NCBI GenBank assembly: GCA_002099365.1
Contig: MSED01000008.1
Location: 930,001-994,000, forward strand
DNA length: 64,000 nt
Direction: 5' to 3'
Source of the DNA: Phialophora verrucosa
Taxonomy: Eukaryota > Ascomycota > Eurotiomycetes > Chaetothyriales > Herpotrichiellaceae
Within the stretch, counting starts at the first letter, position 1. Every line of letters begins with the position of its first letter. Below, in pieces: positions 1 through 9,949 of the stretch. The translations under genes were made by a program, and so were the position numbers. Below the pieces are notes generated by a model, which worked only from the letters and a program-made list of their open reading frames with translations, was not told the DNA's origin and made no database searches.

Positions 1-10
1 AGAGGTCCGA

Positions 11-1348
11 TCACGCGAGAGCCATGGCGCGGAGGATCCGACTCTGTCTGACATCCCACCACTCCTTGAAATTACCATCGCCTGAGAATGGAGTGTCGAC
101 GACGAAACAGTCGCTCCAACTTTCTCCCCCGGCTGCGGTGGCCGTACCCGTGACGGGGACGTCCAGCCTGCCTGACGAATCCATGTAGAAGAGCCGGATC
201 GGGCGTGTCTCGTCGAGAACGTGCACCACGATCGTCACGGCCGCGAACATCAACAGTGCGATGAAGGCCAGGACGGTCATGCCGATGGCCCGGCCCGGCA
301 GTTTGTGGTTCTTGACCTTTTCCGGGAGGGACAGGCTGGCGTACTCGCGATCGCGCCGGTGCGTCTTCGCGTCCTTCAGCGTCAAGGCGTGCAGGAGCTG
401 GGACGGCTGCTTGACCGCGTCGGGGATCCAGCGGGACGCGAAGAGGAGGACGATCAGGCCGTACAGCAGGCCGACGCTGCCGACGACGATCTCCGCCAGG
501 ACCATGTAGGTCATCAGGTTGGGGTCGAGGTCCTTGTCGCTCGGGTCGGACAGCAGGCATGACATCGGGTATGTCATTGTGCCGTTGGGCCCGTAAGGTT
601 CGAGGAAGGCATCGCAGCCGACCACGCTGGGAAGGTTGTCGGCGAACTTGGCGCACGAATTCATGTTCCGACCGGTCTTGAAGCCCAGGAGGCACGGGCA
701 GTTGCCGTCCCGGACGGTGAACTCTTGGTACGATGTCTCCTTGTGCTTGACGAAGGAGAGCAGTCCGAGGATGATGCAGGCGTAGATGACACACAGGTCG
801 ACGATGATGAGCAGATACAGGATGCGCGGCATGGCGCGGCTGCCCAGGTACGTTTGCACCGAGGTGAACATGATGACCACGCTGATCACGCCAGGGTATG
901 TGTGGCGTGTGTCGCCTCTTGTGATCTGTATCAGAATCGCCACCAGCGCAATCGCACGGATGGTGGACCATCCTATGCCGATGATTGATGTTACGAGGGC
1001 AAACCTCCCAAGGCCCCCGTATCTGTTGCTTTCGCCGTATGAGGAGAAAGTGGTCACGCTGGCGTCGCTCGGATTCCGTTGGTGTAGCGGGTAGTAGGCT
1101 TTGGGGTCGGGTGGGAAGGGGTCAAGGCACCCGTTGTCGATGTTAGCCCCGCGCTGGTGCTTCGGTTCCCAGGACTTGTATGAGGCTTGCACGCCCAGGA
1201 AACCGAGTATGATGGACAGAGTAACGCTCGCTAGCACCCATGGCCACGGCGTTGGTCGGTGAACCCAGTCTGCGTTGAGGCTCGAGACGTGGGCTGGGTC
1301 GAGGTAGCCGTGCAGAAGGGATGAAGAGGTGTTGCGTGTGCTCGACAT
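11..1348 (-). CDS. Multi-pass membrane protein of unknown function
   Basis: A 445-residue protein in one uninterrupted exon, from an ATG at 1348 to a TGA at 11-13. I do not recognise the family. Hydrophobic segments lie near residues 37-53, 115-142, 150-165, 172-200, 283-306 and 353-376, suggesting about six membrane passes. Between the fourth and fifth is a cysteine-containing loop (C217, C219, C232, C245, C262) that may be exposed and disulphide-bonded. The loop before the last segment is basic, and the C-terminal part after it is polar. The pattern suggests a plasma-membrane or endomembrane protein, but nothing points to a substrate. The next gene to the right is on the opposite strand, 1.5 kb away, so no shared role is implied. 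That it is a real gene is fairly sure from its length and hydrophobic periodicity; its function is open. Confidence 0.75.
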   Translation of the reverse strand: MSSTRNTSSSLLHGYLDPAHVSSLNADWVHRPTPWPWVLASVTLSIILGFLGVQASYKSWEPKHQRGANIDNGCLDPFPPDPKAYYPLHQRNPSDASVTTFSSYGESNRYGGLGRFALVTSIIGIGWSTIRAIALVAILIQITRGDTRHTYPGVISVVIMFTSVQTYLGSRAMPRILYLLIIVDLCVIYACIILGLLSFVKHKETSYQEFTVRDGNCPCLLGFKTGRNMNSCAKFADNLPSVVGCDAFLEPYGPNGTMTYPMSCLLSDPSDKDLDPNLMTYMVLAEIVVGSVGLLYGLIVLLFASRWIPDAVKQPSQLLHALTLKDAKTHRRDREYASLSLPEKVKNHKLPGRAIGMTVLAFIALLMFAAVTIVVHVLDETRPIRLFYMDSSGRLDVPVTGTATAAGGESWSDCFVVDTPFSGDGNFKEWWDVRQSRILRAMALA

Positions 1349-2846
1349 CTTGCTCGATGTCTGGAGTTGCAGGATAAGAAATGTCCACTTCAGGCTTGGT
1401 TAATGTCGGGTGCCAGACTATCATTCAGTAACTGCCTGCCAGCGCTGGTGGCGTGGACGTCGACTCTAGATATATTGACCTCCCATGTCGGTCAGGCTGC
1501 GAGCCCTCAATGACATCTGATCCGTCAGGTCGGAGGGGGGCCAAAGCACAAATGAAATTAACTCCGAGTATACCTCGCTCAAGCGCCGCAGCCGTAGGGC
1601 TGTGCTGTAGTGAGCTGGGTCTTGCTGTGCCTGCCTCCCCTGCCAGAACAGGCGGAAGCGCTGCATTGATCTATCCGTCCTTGAAGAGACAGTCGCGATC
1701 TGGTGCTAAAACAGAGCTATTCGCGACTTCGTCGAACGCCACGAGTCTCTCCGCTTGGAAGTCAGACCGTCTCTAGCAGTCGGACACATACCTGAAGAGA
1801 GGATGCAATACGAACTTCTTCGCGCTTTGGTACCAGTCCTGCCGACGGATGTTTCCCACGGCCAATGAAGCGGCGGGAAGATTGTCCAGCCCGATCCGTA
1901 TATGCAGCCACTTCCGGCTTGGAGCTGAAACTTGGGGAATTTGGGCTCCCATTAGCGATAGTTTGACCCTCGCCGTTGGTTAGACTTGTGTGAGTCAAGC
2001 GAGACAGTCATGATAGATCGACCGGCGGGCAAAAGTCTCGGCCGTTGACAGAAGAGATGGAGTTGGCTTTCCTCTTCTCAAATTCAGGGAACACGCTGTT
2101 ATCACCTTTGCGTCCTTACTATCGAGGAGATGATCGCGAGAAAACATAATGTGACACATCAATCGAATAGACGCATCATCAGCTCCTTGGATGGTCATTA
2201 GAGACAAGATCTGGAGGTCATCACGAATTCAAGAATGCTGCCCAGGGCGTGCCAGGGATGGTGAGTGATCCACAGTAGTAGCACTACGGCAGACCAAACG
2301 GCTTCGATTTGCATTCAAGATTTTCGTCGACTATTTGCTGTCGCCTGGAGGGCAAGGCCGAGGGCAGTTTCAACCGTAATAACGCTGACCTATTAGATCT
2401 GGAATAAGCTCATGTCCAGAAGGACCGTTATAGTAACTTGAGGGTTGAGCACTACAACGTTCTCAATGGCTGAGGGTGGCCGATGCCGCATCTCAATACA
2501 GGCGGAGATTGAGAAAGGAAGGGACTAAGTAGACAATTCAGACTATGTACTCCGTACAGGGCAGCAACAAACCTCCAAAAGAACGAAGTCAGAACTGTCT
2601 CTGTACCCCGAAGCTGCCCTTTGACACCCGTCTACTGAGGGTCAAAAGATACCGTCCTGCTTAGTCACCACACAAAGTTCCACGTTTCCCCCGAAGCGCC
2701 GATGTTCGCACCGAGTCGCACGCAGTGCTTCGGTTATTCGCGGGTAACCCCAGTCTCACTTGGGTTCATATACTTGAAGAGGTACTTCGAATCCTGTAAA
2801 ATCTTGCACGAATGTAGCCGAGCAGGACGGCTCCTGGGAAATCACC
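1349..2846. other. Divergent intergenic region, no gene seen
   Basis: About 1.5 kb between the divergent membrane-protein and E2 genes. Only short overlapping frames without recognisable motifs occur. It presumably holds both promoters. The open frame starting at 2702 is out of frame with the E2 start at 2847 and looks like leader sequence. Confidence 0.5.
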
Positions 2847-4286
2847 ATGAAGGCCGTACCTTCACCGCAGGCACTACGCTTCTTGCAGCATCTTGCGCAG
2901 GGCCGAAGTCCTGCGGCCCGACCTCGAACATACCCCCCCTTCCTTCGCATGATCAGGCATTTCCATGCTACGACGAGGTTGGACAGGATAGAGACACATA
3001 CACTATCGGATATCGGAGAAGGAGTAAAAGAGGTGCAGATCATCCAATGGTTCGTGGAAGAAGGAGCTCCAATCGAAGAATGGAGTCCCCTCTGCGAAGT
3101 CCAAAGCGACAAGGCCTCGGTCGAAATCACATCGAAGTATAGCGGCATCATAAAGAAAATTCACTTCCCCCAGGACGCTGTCGTACAAGTTGGGGATGGC
3201 ATGGTAGACATTGAGGTGGAAGGAGATGCTGAAGCACAAGAGTCGGCTGAGCAAGCAACACAGCAGGATCCGGGCAGGACTGCTGATGAAGAACAAGTCC
3301 TTGAGGGTGACAGAGACGGCGCCGCTACGGATGAGCCAACCTCGCCACCTGAAAAGCCCAAGATACCGAGCAAGCACGCTTCTCTTGCTACCCCCGCAGT
3401 CAGAGGCTTGCTGAAGGAGCATGGTATTGCGATTGAAGATATCACTGGAACTGGCAAGGAGGGCCGAGTCATGAAGGAAGACGTGTTTAAATATCTCAAC
3501 CAGGGCCATGCACAAACATCGAGCACAGCAGCATCGCCCTCTAAACCTGATATCGACGCAAAGCAAACAGAAACAGCACAAAGGTTGACACCAGTTCAAT
3601 CTGCCATGTTCAAGAGCATGACCGGATCATTGTCAATCCCACACTTCCTCTACTCCGACACGGCCGATATTACCAGCCTTGCTTCCATGCGGACACGGCT
3701 GAATACAGCCAGAAATCCCGAGACCACGCCAAAGTTCTCATACTTGCCATTCATTGTCAAAGCCGTCTCCTTGGCCTTGAACAAATATCCTCTCCTCAAT
3801 GCTCGACTCGATCTGGCTGCCGATCCGAAGAAGCCGCAGCTGATGATGCGTTCTGTACACAACATTGGCATAGCCATGGACACGCCAAACGGGCTGATTG
3901 TGCCTGTTGTCAAAGCTGTCAATGCTCGATCCATCACCTCCATCGCACAAGAAGTACAACGCCTGGCACAGCTCGGGCAAGCGGGCAAGCTAAGCAACAG
4001 CGACCTAACCGGCGGGACAATCACGGTGAGCAATATAGGGAACATTGGTGGCGAGGTTGTGGCACCGGTCATTGTGGAAGGTCAGTTGGCGATCATGGGC
4101 GTGGGTAAAATCAAGACCATCCCCGTCTTCGCTGACGACGGCGTGACGGTCCGCCCTGCGCAGACTGTGAACCTAAGCTGGAGCGCTGACCATAGAGTTG
4201 TTGACGGAGCTACCATGGCAAGGATGGCGCAGGTTGTGCAAAAGTACCTCGAAGAGCCGGGCACTATGATTGTCGATATGAGCTAA
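2847..4286 (+). CDS. Branched-chain 2-oxoacid dehydrogenase E2 (dihydrolipoyl transacylase), mitochondrial
   Basis: This 479-residue single-exon protein is the E2 core of the branched-chain keto-acid dehydrogenase complex, which moves acyl groups from the E1-bound intermediate to CoA during valine, leucine and isoleucine breakdown in the mitochondrial matrix. Residues 1-45 are basic and free of acidic residues, like a targeting presequence. A lipoyl domain follows (about 50-127) with the lipoyl-lysine K89 in QSDKAS. After an acidic linker comes the E3/E1-binding domain (about 176-217, ATPAVRGLLKEHGI). The catalytic domain fills about 245-479 and carries the active-site motif DHRVVDG at 448-454. 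The start was chosen because it gives a presequence and nothing upstream in frame extends it well. Length and domain order match the family. Pyruvate dehydrogenase E2 is less likely because of the single lipoyl domain and the domain spacing. Confidence 0.93.
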   Translation: MKAVPSPQALRFLQHLAQGRSPAARPRTYPPFLRMIRHFHATTRLDRIETHTLSDIGEGVKEVQIIQWFVEEGAPIEEWSPLCEVQSDKASVEITSKYSGIIKKIHFPQDAVVQVGDGMVDIEVEGDAEAQESAEQATQQDPGRTADEEQVLEGDRDGAATDEPTSPPEKPKIPSKHASLATPAVRGLLKEHGIAIEDITGTGKEGRVMKEDVFKYLNQGHAQTSSTAASPSKPDIDAKQTETAQRLTPVQSAMFKSMTGSLSIPHFLYSDTADITSLASMRTRLNTARNPETTPKFSYLPFIVKAVSLALNKYPLLNARLDLAADPKKPQLMMRSVHNIGIAMDTPNGLIVPVVKAVNARSITSIAQEVQRLAQLGQAGKLSNSDLTGGTITVSNIGNIGGEVVAPVIVEGQLAIMGVGKIKTIPVFADDGVTVRPAQTVNLSWSADHRVVDGATMARMAQVVQKYLEEPGTMIVDMS

Positions 4287-4386
4287 AAGAAATGCCCACA
4301 TGACTGCATTGCAATGAACCTTGCATCAACAACAGCCGAACGAACCCGCAGTCTATATCCAAGGGTCCTCCCTCTCTCCGTGTATG

Positions 4387-5919
4387 CTAGTTAGCTATCA
4401 ATTTTGCGTTCATGCCCACAATGCACCGCACAATATCCCAATCGCCGCCTAAACCGACCCAGTCGGTCACCACGATACCGGTGCTCCAATCGCCATCCTT
4501 CACTTTGCCGTGCTCGCCTAGCATATGTCTCTGACATAAATGGGCAACAATCGCCGGGTTGACTTCAGCGGCCACCTTTTCAGGCCAACAGCCGACGTTC
4601 CAAAAATTGCTCGCGCTCAAGAAATTCACGTACAAGGGGAACTTCTTGCTGCCGACGGTCTGGCCCCTGAAGGCGCAACATCCGCTTCGCTCGAGGTGCT
4701 CTTGGGCGTACGCGATCTTCTTCTCAATCGACGGCTTCTCCATGACTTGGTAGAAGTCCTGTACGCAGATGTCGCCGGAGGGGCACAGCGAGCCGGGCGT
4801 GCCGCCTGATGTGTTGTCTTCCCAGACGTGGCCGTCAATGCCCCAGCCTTTGCCGTTCCATTCGTGCTTCAGGGGTTCTTCGAGCAAGAACCTGCGGAGG
4901 AGGACGATCCTGCCGCGCGCCTCGCCCAGAGTCGGCACGCGTGGTTCGGTGAACCACTGTTGTGGGTTGGTGTAGTTGTTCTTCAGGATGCGGGACAACT
5001 GCTCGTCCGTGCCTTTGCCCGTGCCTTCCCGCTTCAGGGACAGAACAAGGGTTTCGCTGGGGTGTTCTTTGAGGAACTGGACAATGTCGTTGTACAGGTC
5101 CCGGAAGTATTTGTTGCCGGTGAGGGAGATGGGGAAGACGGCGTGCACGAGCACGAGCTTATCCGAGTTTGGATTGTAGGGCTCTGGAACCTGCACGCGG
5201 ATATCGAAGAAGCGGACGCCATTCTTCAGTTGCTCCTTCGGCGAGACAGCCTGACAGCGCACGGACGGCGGGGCTTGGTGGTGGGTTGGCGAGTTATGAG
5301 TGCCTGGGATCGAGAGGAGGCCGAGCGGCGTCCGGTCCGGGAGATCCTTCATCCACGAGTCCAGGTGCGACGTGTTGTACAGGGCCACGAACGAGGAATC
5401 CGGTAGATAAATGCCAGTGAAGCGCAGCTTTGGATTAGGCGCGAGCGCGACCAGCGACGCCGTCTCCTCGGTAGGTACCGGGCAGTACATCTGGTGCTTT
5501 CCTCCCAAGTCCGTCTGAAACGTCAGTCGGAGCCGCTCGTTGGCCTTGTTGATGATGGGCTTGATATCTGTTGGCACAATGGTAAACGGCGGCAGCTTGA
5601 TCGCAACCTCCCTGGTCGCAAAGGGTTTCGCGTCCGCATGTATCTGAGGTACTGCTTTGCGGGTGGTAGTGTTAGTAAGGCCCAGGCCATTTGTGATGTT
5701 CGCCAATGACGTCGTCACATTTTGCATCTGGAAGCCTTCATCTGGAGGAGGGTCGAAATGCTCGACCAGCACGAGGGTCAGTGGATTGTTGCTGATGTTG
5801 CGGATCGTGACAGGAGGCGCCATGGTGGGTGGTGGTCGTCGAGGTGTCCGAAAGGTGAAGGGAAAGAAACTCATCCTCAGGCTGGAACGCTCAAGACGGT
5901 TGAATAAGAAAGGCCCCAA
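4387..5919 (-). CDS. PI-PLC X-domain phosphodiesterase
   Basis: A single-exon protein of up to 510 residues. The centre and C-terminal part match the phosphatidylinositol-specific phospholipase C X-domain fold: SIPGTHNSPTHH carries the first catalytic histidine, RFFDIRV follows, and LVHAVFPI carries the second histidine. The enzyme would cleave a phosphodiester, possibly of phosphoinositides or GPI glycolipids. It has only the X-type barrel, without Y, C2 or EF-hand domains, so it is closer to bacterial PI-PLC-like fungal proteins than to eukaryotic PLC-delta. The N-terminal third (MAPPVTIRNISNNPL onward, from about residue 33) looks like a beta-rich domain often fused in fungal relatives. 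That methionine is a likely alternative start, because residues 1-32 are basic and low in complexity. A degenerate repeat begins just upstream of the start (5934). Confidence 0.82.
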   Translation of the reverse strand: MGPFLFNRLERSSLRMSFFPFTFRTPRRPPPTMAPPVTIRNISNNPLTLVLVEHFDPPPDEGFQMQNVTTSLANITNGLGLTNTTTRKAVPQIHADAKPFATREVAIKLPPFTIVPTDIKPIINKANERLRLTFQTDLGGKHQMYCPVPTEETASLVALAPNPKLRFTGIYLPDSSFVALYNTSHLDSWMKDLPDRTPLGLLSIPGTHNSPTHHQAPPSVRCQAVSPKEQLKNGVRFFDIRVQVPEPYNPNSDKLVLVHAVFPISLTGNKYFRDLYNDIVQFLKEHPSETLVLSLKREGTGKGTDEQLSRILKNNYTNPQQWFTEPRVPTLGEARGRIVLLRRFLLEEPLKHEWNGKGWGIDGHVWEDNTSGGTPGSLCPSGDICVQDFYQVMEKPSIEKKIAYAQEHLERSGCCAFRGQTVGSKKFPLYVNFLSASNFWNVGCWPEKVAAEVNPAIVAHLCQRHMLGEHGKVKDGDWSTGIVVTDWVGLGGDWDIVRCIVGMNAKLIAN

Positions 5920-6302
5920 GATCGATCAGCTATGAAGCTTCGAGCTAGAGATGCACCTCTCAGCTGGGGACGTTCATCCGAGCACACAAAGGGTTCAGCT
6001 TGCAAGGTCCCTGAGGACGCAGATTCGGCGGCGAGGGGTAGCGGGGCAGTTGCTTCTGTGGCTTCCCGCCAATCGCCTCAGTTGGCGAGCGCCGGAACCG
6101 GCACCCATCCGGTTCGAGATCCTTGACCAAGGGCACCAAGCTTCGGGGTGACGACGACTGGAGAGAGTCGGTGAACGGAAGGAGATGCTCCATGGGGCTC
6201 CACAGGCGAGACAGGAGAAAGAGAGCTTGAAAGTTTTGACTATCATCATAATACACACGGCGTGCCTGTTCCCCCTGTGCCTTGTCTTCTCCGTAGAGTC
6301 TA
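5920..6302. other. Short intergenic region between PLC start and reductase end
   Basis: 383 bp between the minus-strand PLC start and the minus-strand reductase stop. It contains one copy of a dispersed repeat at 5934-6005, listed separately. No gene is visible; short frames here lack motifs. Confidence 0.5.
5934..6005 (+). repeat. Degenerate dispersed repeat, copy A
   Basis: About 72 bp starting GAAGCTTCGAGC and ending GGTTCAGCTTGCAA. By eye it aligns at roughly 70-75 percent identity with 8134-8202 in the same orientation (shared blocks AGCTTCGAGC, CTCTCAGCTGG, TTCAGCTTG). The two copies flank the reductase gene. No terminal inverted repeat or target-site duplication could be seen. Confidence 0.55.
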
Positions 6303-7502
6303 CTATGGAATGACCTTCGCCGCCTTCATTCTGTCAAAGGCGATGTGGTAGCCCGTAACCGTATCAATGGTCTCGGTGAATCCAACAGCCCTGGCCGCAC
6401 TCATATCATATTGGCGGTCAAAGAAAGCTTTATCCATCATGACCTCCAGGAAGGGCCAGAAATAAGCCTCCGGTCGACTGGGTTTCAATCCTTCTCTCTT
6501 GACCAACTTGTTCCACACGTCAAGATGTTTTTTGACGAAATCAGCGGGCGGTTCGAATGTGCCTTGCGGGCCAACGCCTTCAAGACCAAAGTAAGCACAA
6601 ATGCCCACCCATTTGTCTGCCCAGGTCACTACCTCCCCGTTCACGACATTGAAAGCCCTCCCCGAACCGCATTTCTCGGGGTTCAGAGCTGCGAAGATCT
6701 CCATCTTCGCCGCGATATCTTGGAATGTGTCGGTGTGTTTGTGGCGGTAGCCGTGCTCGGCCCCGGGGTACGGGATTTTGGAGCCCACGCCGTTGACTTC
6801 ACGGTACAAGGTCAGATAGAAAGCTAACCCTTGCGCGAGATTCATGACGTTGGTACCCGGTACAAACCCTATCATAGCGTCGGGTCGGATCTCGGTAAAC
6901 GTCCACGAAGCACCCTTTGACAGAGCTTCGAGCACATCATATTGCGAGTAGTAGAAGATATCGTCAGCAATTGGCTTGGGGACTCGCGGGTACGACTCCT
7001 TTAGTGGAGTGATGATCTCCACGGCATCGGGGCGTTCTGTACACTGTTAGTCCGGGCCCTGGTAGACTCTCGCGAGCATACCTAGTCCGTAGGCCTTGCC
7101 TCCTGTCTGCAGGATGAAACTCTTCATGTTTGGAGAGACCTTCTGCGTGGCCTCCACGGCGGTCTTGATGATATTGGTGTTGACCTCCTTCAGTGTTTTG
7201 TGGTCTTTGCCAGGATCCAGGTAGGCAAACAAGAAGACGTGCGTAACGGTCTCGATGCTGCTGACTTTCTCCTTCAGCGCGCTGACGACAGTGTCAACTG
7301 CACCAGTAAGATCAATGCCACTTGCCAACTGAAGTCGCGGATCGCTGGGCCATTGGGCATCTGCGGGGGACAAGGGACGATTGGACAAGGCAGTCACTCG
7401 GTTGAAACTTGTGGGATTGGGATAACTCAAAGCCTCTTTGACGAGCGCCCATCCTGATATTCCGGACGCTCCAAAGACGAGGGCGTGATTGTTTGTTGAC
7501 AT
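6303..7502 (-). CDS. PRISE-like NAD(P)H-dependent reductase (short-chain dehydrogenase fold)
   Basis: Two exons, 7502-7082 and 7036-6303, joined across a 45-nt intron (7081-7037) with donor GTATGC, branch CTAAC and acceptor CAG. The product has 384 residues. It starts with the Rossmann motif GASGISGW and contains TGGKAYGLG and FYYSQYDVL. These correspond to the lysine and tyrosine motifs of the PRISE family (progesterone 5-beta-reductase / iridoid synthase-like enone reductases), which reduce activated C=C bonds. Fungal members are common and mostly uncharacterised, so the substrate is unknown. The intron interrupts the codon after GL, and the joined frame is open throughout. The gene lies between two copies of a degenerate repeat and close to no obvious partner gene. 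Confidence 0.83.
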
Positions 7503-8372
7503 GTTGCTGGTATCTGCTTCATCGACGATTCAAAGTCTGAACGAAACAAAATCCCACAGCAACGACCCATCCTTACTTATACTCCCTGCTCTCAATCGAA
7601 TCTTCGGGAATTGCTGGCAAACACCGGCCTATATCACTCACACAACCGAGGTGGTTGGTAACACGAAATTGTAAACATTGAACCGGTCCGATATGTTGCG
7701 CGAACCTAGATGGAACAACATCCCTTGCTGGATAGCCGCATGGGAGAATATCCATTATCAGACAATGCCGCTTGAAGGAATCCGTGTATACACCGGTTTT
7801 GGGTGGTAAAATGATAGAGGTCAACGGCTCAGTCGTACGATCTCTATACCAGACCCAAAACGTACAGATTGGCAGAGATACACAATGATCCGATTAGGAC
7901 TCCCCAGAGCCTGCCATCCGCCCTGTGCTTTACGGCTAAATTCGGCCGAAGCGGACGGACAATGTTATGGCGAGTCCTTTTGATGTTCAGTACGACGGGG
8001 AGAGGCCGGTTGAGTGACAAAGCCGACGGTTTGGATAGTCACCCTCCCTAGAATGGTCACACAACGAGTTTGCACATATGCGGACATGCTTGGCCCTGGC
8101 ATTTAGCATTAGTAGCGAAAGACCGGATCACATGGAGCTTCGAGCAAGCGTGCAGCTCTCAGCTGGTGGTGCTCATTCGAGCATGATTGGTTCAGCTTGA
8201 AAAGTAAAAATGTAGTGATTTACATTGCTTGCAGTAGCTTCTTCTCGGCGTCTAGCCGTGCAATTCCAAGGCAAATGATGCATGCTGTCCTTTGGCCTTG
8301 AGAAATTCGTATGCGGCAAGATATACTAATCAAGGTAGTCTCCGAGAGACTTGTACTGCCATCCAACTGCAC
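7503..8372. other. Intergenic region with repeat copy B
   Basis: 870 bp holding the reductase promoter and, at 8134-8202, the second copy of the dispersed repeat. No coding potential was recognised. Confidence 0.5.
8134..8202 (+). repeat. Degenerate dispersed repeat, copy B
   Basis: About 69 bp similar to 5934-6005 in direct orientation, sharing GAGCTTCGAGC, CTCTCAGCTGG and GGTTCAGCTTG with differences between the blocks. Together with copy A it brackets about 2.1 kb containing the PRISE-like reductase. Confidence 0.55.
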
Positions 8373-9185
8373 TTACGCGATGTTAAACGTCGTCATCCCT
8401 ATCTTACCGTTTAACAATTCCATCTTTTTGTTCTGCATGTACAAGTGAGAGATATTCGTTGCCTCTTCAATCATGAAAAGCACAAGCGACAACGGATCAT
8501 TCTCGAAAAGTGTTTTCTCCTGATCCATTTCCCCGAGCGATTCCCCGCTTGCTGAGGACTCGTCGATAGCCCGTTCGCCGCCCTCCGTCTCTGTCGCAGG
8601 CAGATCTTCGACTTCGATTTCTTGTTGGCAGCCTGGCATTCCGGAGGGCGGCGGCTCCTCGGCCACATCGTTTCCTGATGGAAGCGCTTCATCAATTTGG
8701 ACGGTCTCCACCGGCAATACGGTCCGTAGATCTGAAGAATTCGGTCGAAGGGGCTTTTGCGATCCAGGCCAGAAGCAGATGAAGGCTTGATGCCCGTCGC
8801 CAGCTGCTGGGATTCTGGGCGCAGACGCTTGGGACGCATTCTGATAGAGCTGAGCGGCCCCCTCACGGAATCGAATGGCTTCATGAATCAGGTCGAATAG
8901 CTCTCCCGGCACGAGCGTTTTGCGACGCCTTAGGTCGTCCACCCTCTGACGAATCTCTCTACATGAGCGGAACTCGCCCTTATCCGGGTCGAATATGATG
9001 GTCTGGATTCTTTGAGTCGCTAGCTTGTACCGTGAGTTCCAATGCTTGATATCAGTCCAGGTGTCGATCTCACTCAGCGAGAATGGGGAAGCCATATCGT
9101 CAGCGCGTATGAGTATCCTTGATGAAGGACGAAGGACGAGGATTTCTGACAACAGAAGAATGAGGAGACATTTGCCGGCTTTCAT
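8373..9185 (-). CDS. Hypothetical protein
   Basis: A single-exon frame of 270 residues whose family I do not recognise. The first 30 residues are hydrophobic then basic. A more probable start is the ATG at 9095 (MASPFSLSEIDTW), giving 240 residues. The N-terminal half looks folded and helical (DIKHWNSRYKLATQRIQTII; RQRVDDLRRRKTLVPG; ELFDLIHEAIRFREGA). The middle (about 130-230) is disordered and acidic with many Pro, Ser and Glu. The end (DPLSLVLFMIEEATNISHLY) is again helical. The amphipathic helices suggest a protein-interaction role, but this is only inference. It is transcribed away from the helicase gene, and the minisatellite lies between their starts. Confidence 0.5.
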   Translation of the reverse strand: MKAGKCLLILLLSEILVLRPSSRILIRADDMASPFSLSEIDTWTDIKHWNSRYKLATQRIQTIIFDPDKGEFRSCREIRQRVDDLRRRKTLVPGELFDLIHEAIRFREGAAQLYQNASQASAPRIPAAGDGHQAFICFWPGSQKPLRPNSSDLRTVLPVETVQIDEALPSGNDVAEEPPPSGMPGCQQEIEVEDLPATETEGGERAIDESSASGESLGEMDQEKTLFENDPLSLVLFMIEEATNISHLYMQNKKMELLNGKIGMTTFNIA

Positions 9186-9387
9186 CTACCCTGGTATGCT
9201 TTCACATGCCATTACATGCTCGAATTCATGCCAGGAGAATGTGTGGGAATGGTGAGATGAAGATTCCTTACCTTGCGTAACTTTACTGTTGTTTTTGCCT
9301 CTTCTTCACTTTCTCACCCCTTTTAACCACCGCTTTTTTCTCATTCAATGTAATATCTCAACTTCGTAGCTTACCGCGTTGAGATAG

Positions 9388-9845
9388 AACTTCACCTTTT
9401 CTTTTCTGTAACTCGTAAGTCGTCTCCCACACTCCATCACTCATTCCTCGAACTTTACTATTTCTTTTCTCTAACTCTAAGTCGTCTCCTACCCTCTATT
9501 ACTTATTTCTTAAACTTTACTATTTCTTTTCTCTAACTCTAAGTCGTCTCCTACCCTTTATTACTTATTCCTCGAACTTTACTATTTCTTTTCTCTAACT
9601 CTAAGTCGTCTCCTACCCTCTATCACTTATTCCTCGAACTTCACCATTTCTTTTCTCTAACTCGTAAGCCGTCTCTCACACTCCATCACTCATTCTCCGA
9701 ACTTCACCATTTCTTTTCTCTAACTCGTAAGTCGTCTCTCACACTCCATCACTCATTCTCCGAACTTCACCTTCTCTTTTCTATAACTCGTAAGTCGTCT
9801 CTCACACTCCATCACTCATTCCTTAAACTCTCCTCACCGAGTCAT
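9388..9845 (+). repeat. Pyrimidine-rich 62/63-bp minisatellite
   Basis: Seven consecutive units begin with GTCGTCTC (or GCCGTCTC) at 9419, 9481, 9543, 9605, 9668, 9731 and 9794; a partial unit precedes them from 9388. The first four spacings are 62, 62, 62 and 63 bp, and the last two are 63 bp. Units 1-4 mostly end in CTCTAACTCTAA, later ones in CTCTAACTCGTAA, the extra base giving the 63-bp class. The array is strongly C/T-rich on the plus strand and lies directly upstream of the helicase start (9950), probably in its promoter or 5' leader. Confidence 0.93.
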
Positions 9846-9949
9846 AGATCTCGATTGAGTCGACCTTTCGTCGCCTCTTTGACCTTATTACCTTTATTTT
9901 ACAAAGTTCAGAAAGCTTATACAACAGGTACCCGCTGTAAGGCGCACAG

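Noticed and set aside
6112..6126. GGTTCGAGATCC resembling a tRNA B box
   Set aside because: It has an extra base against the consensus and no upstream A box or cloverleaf.
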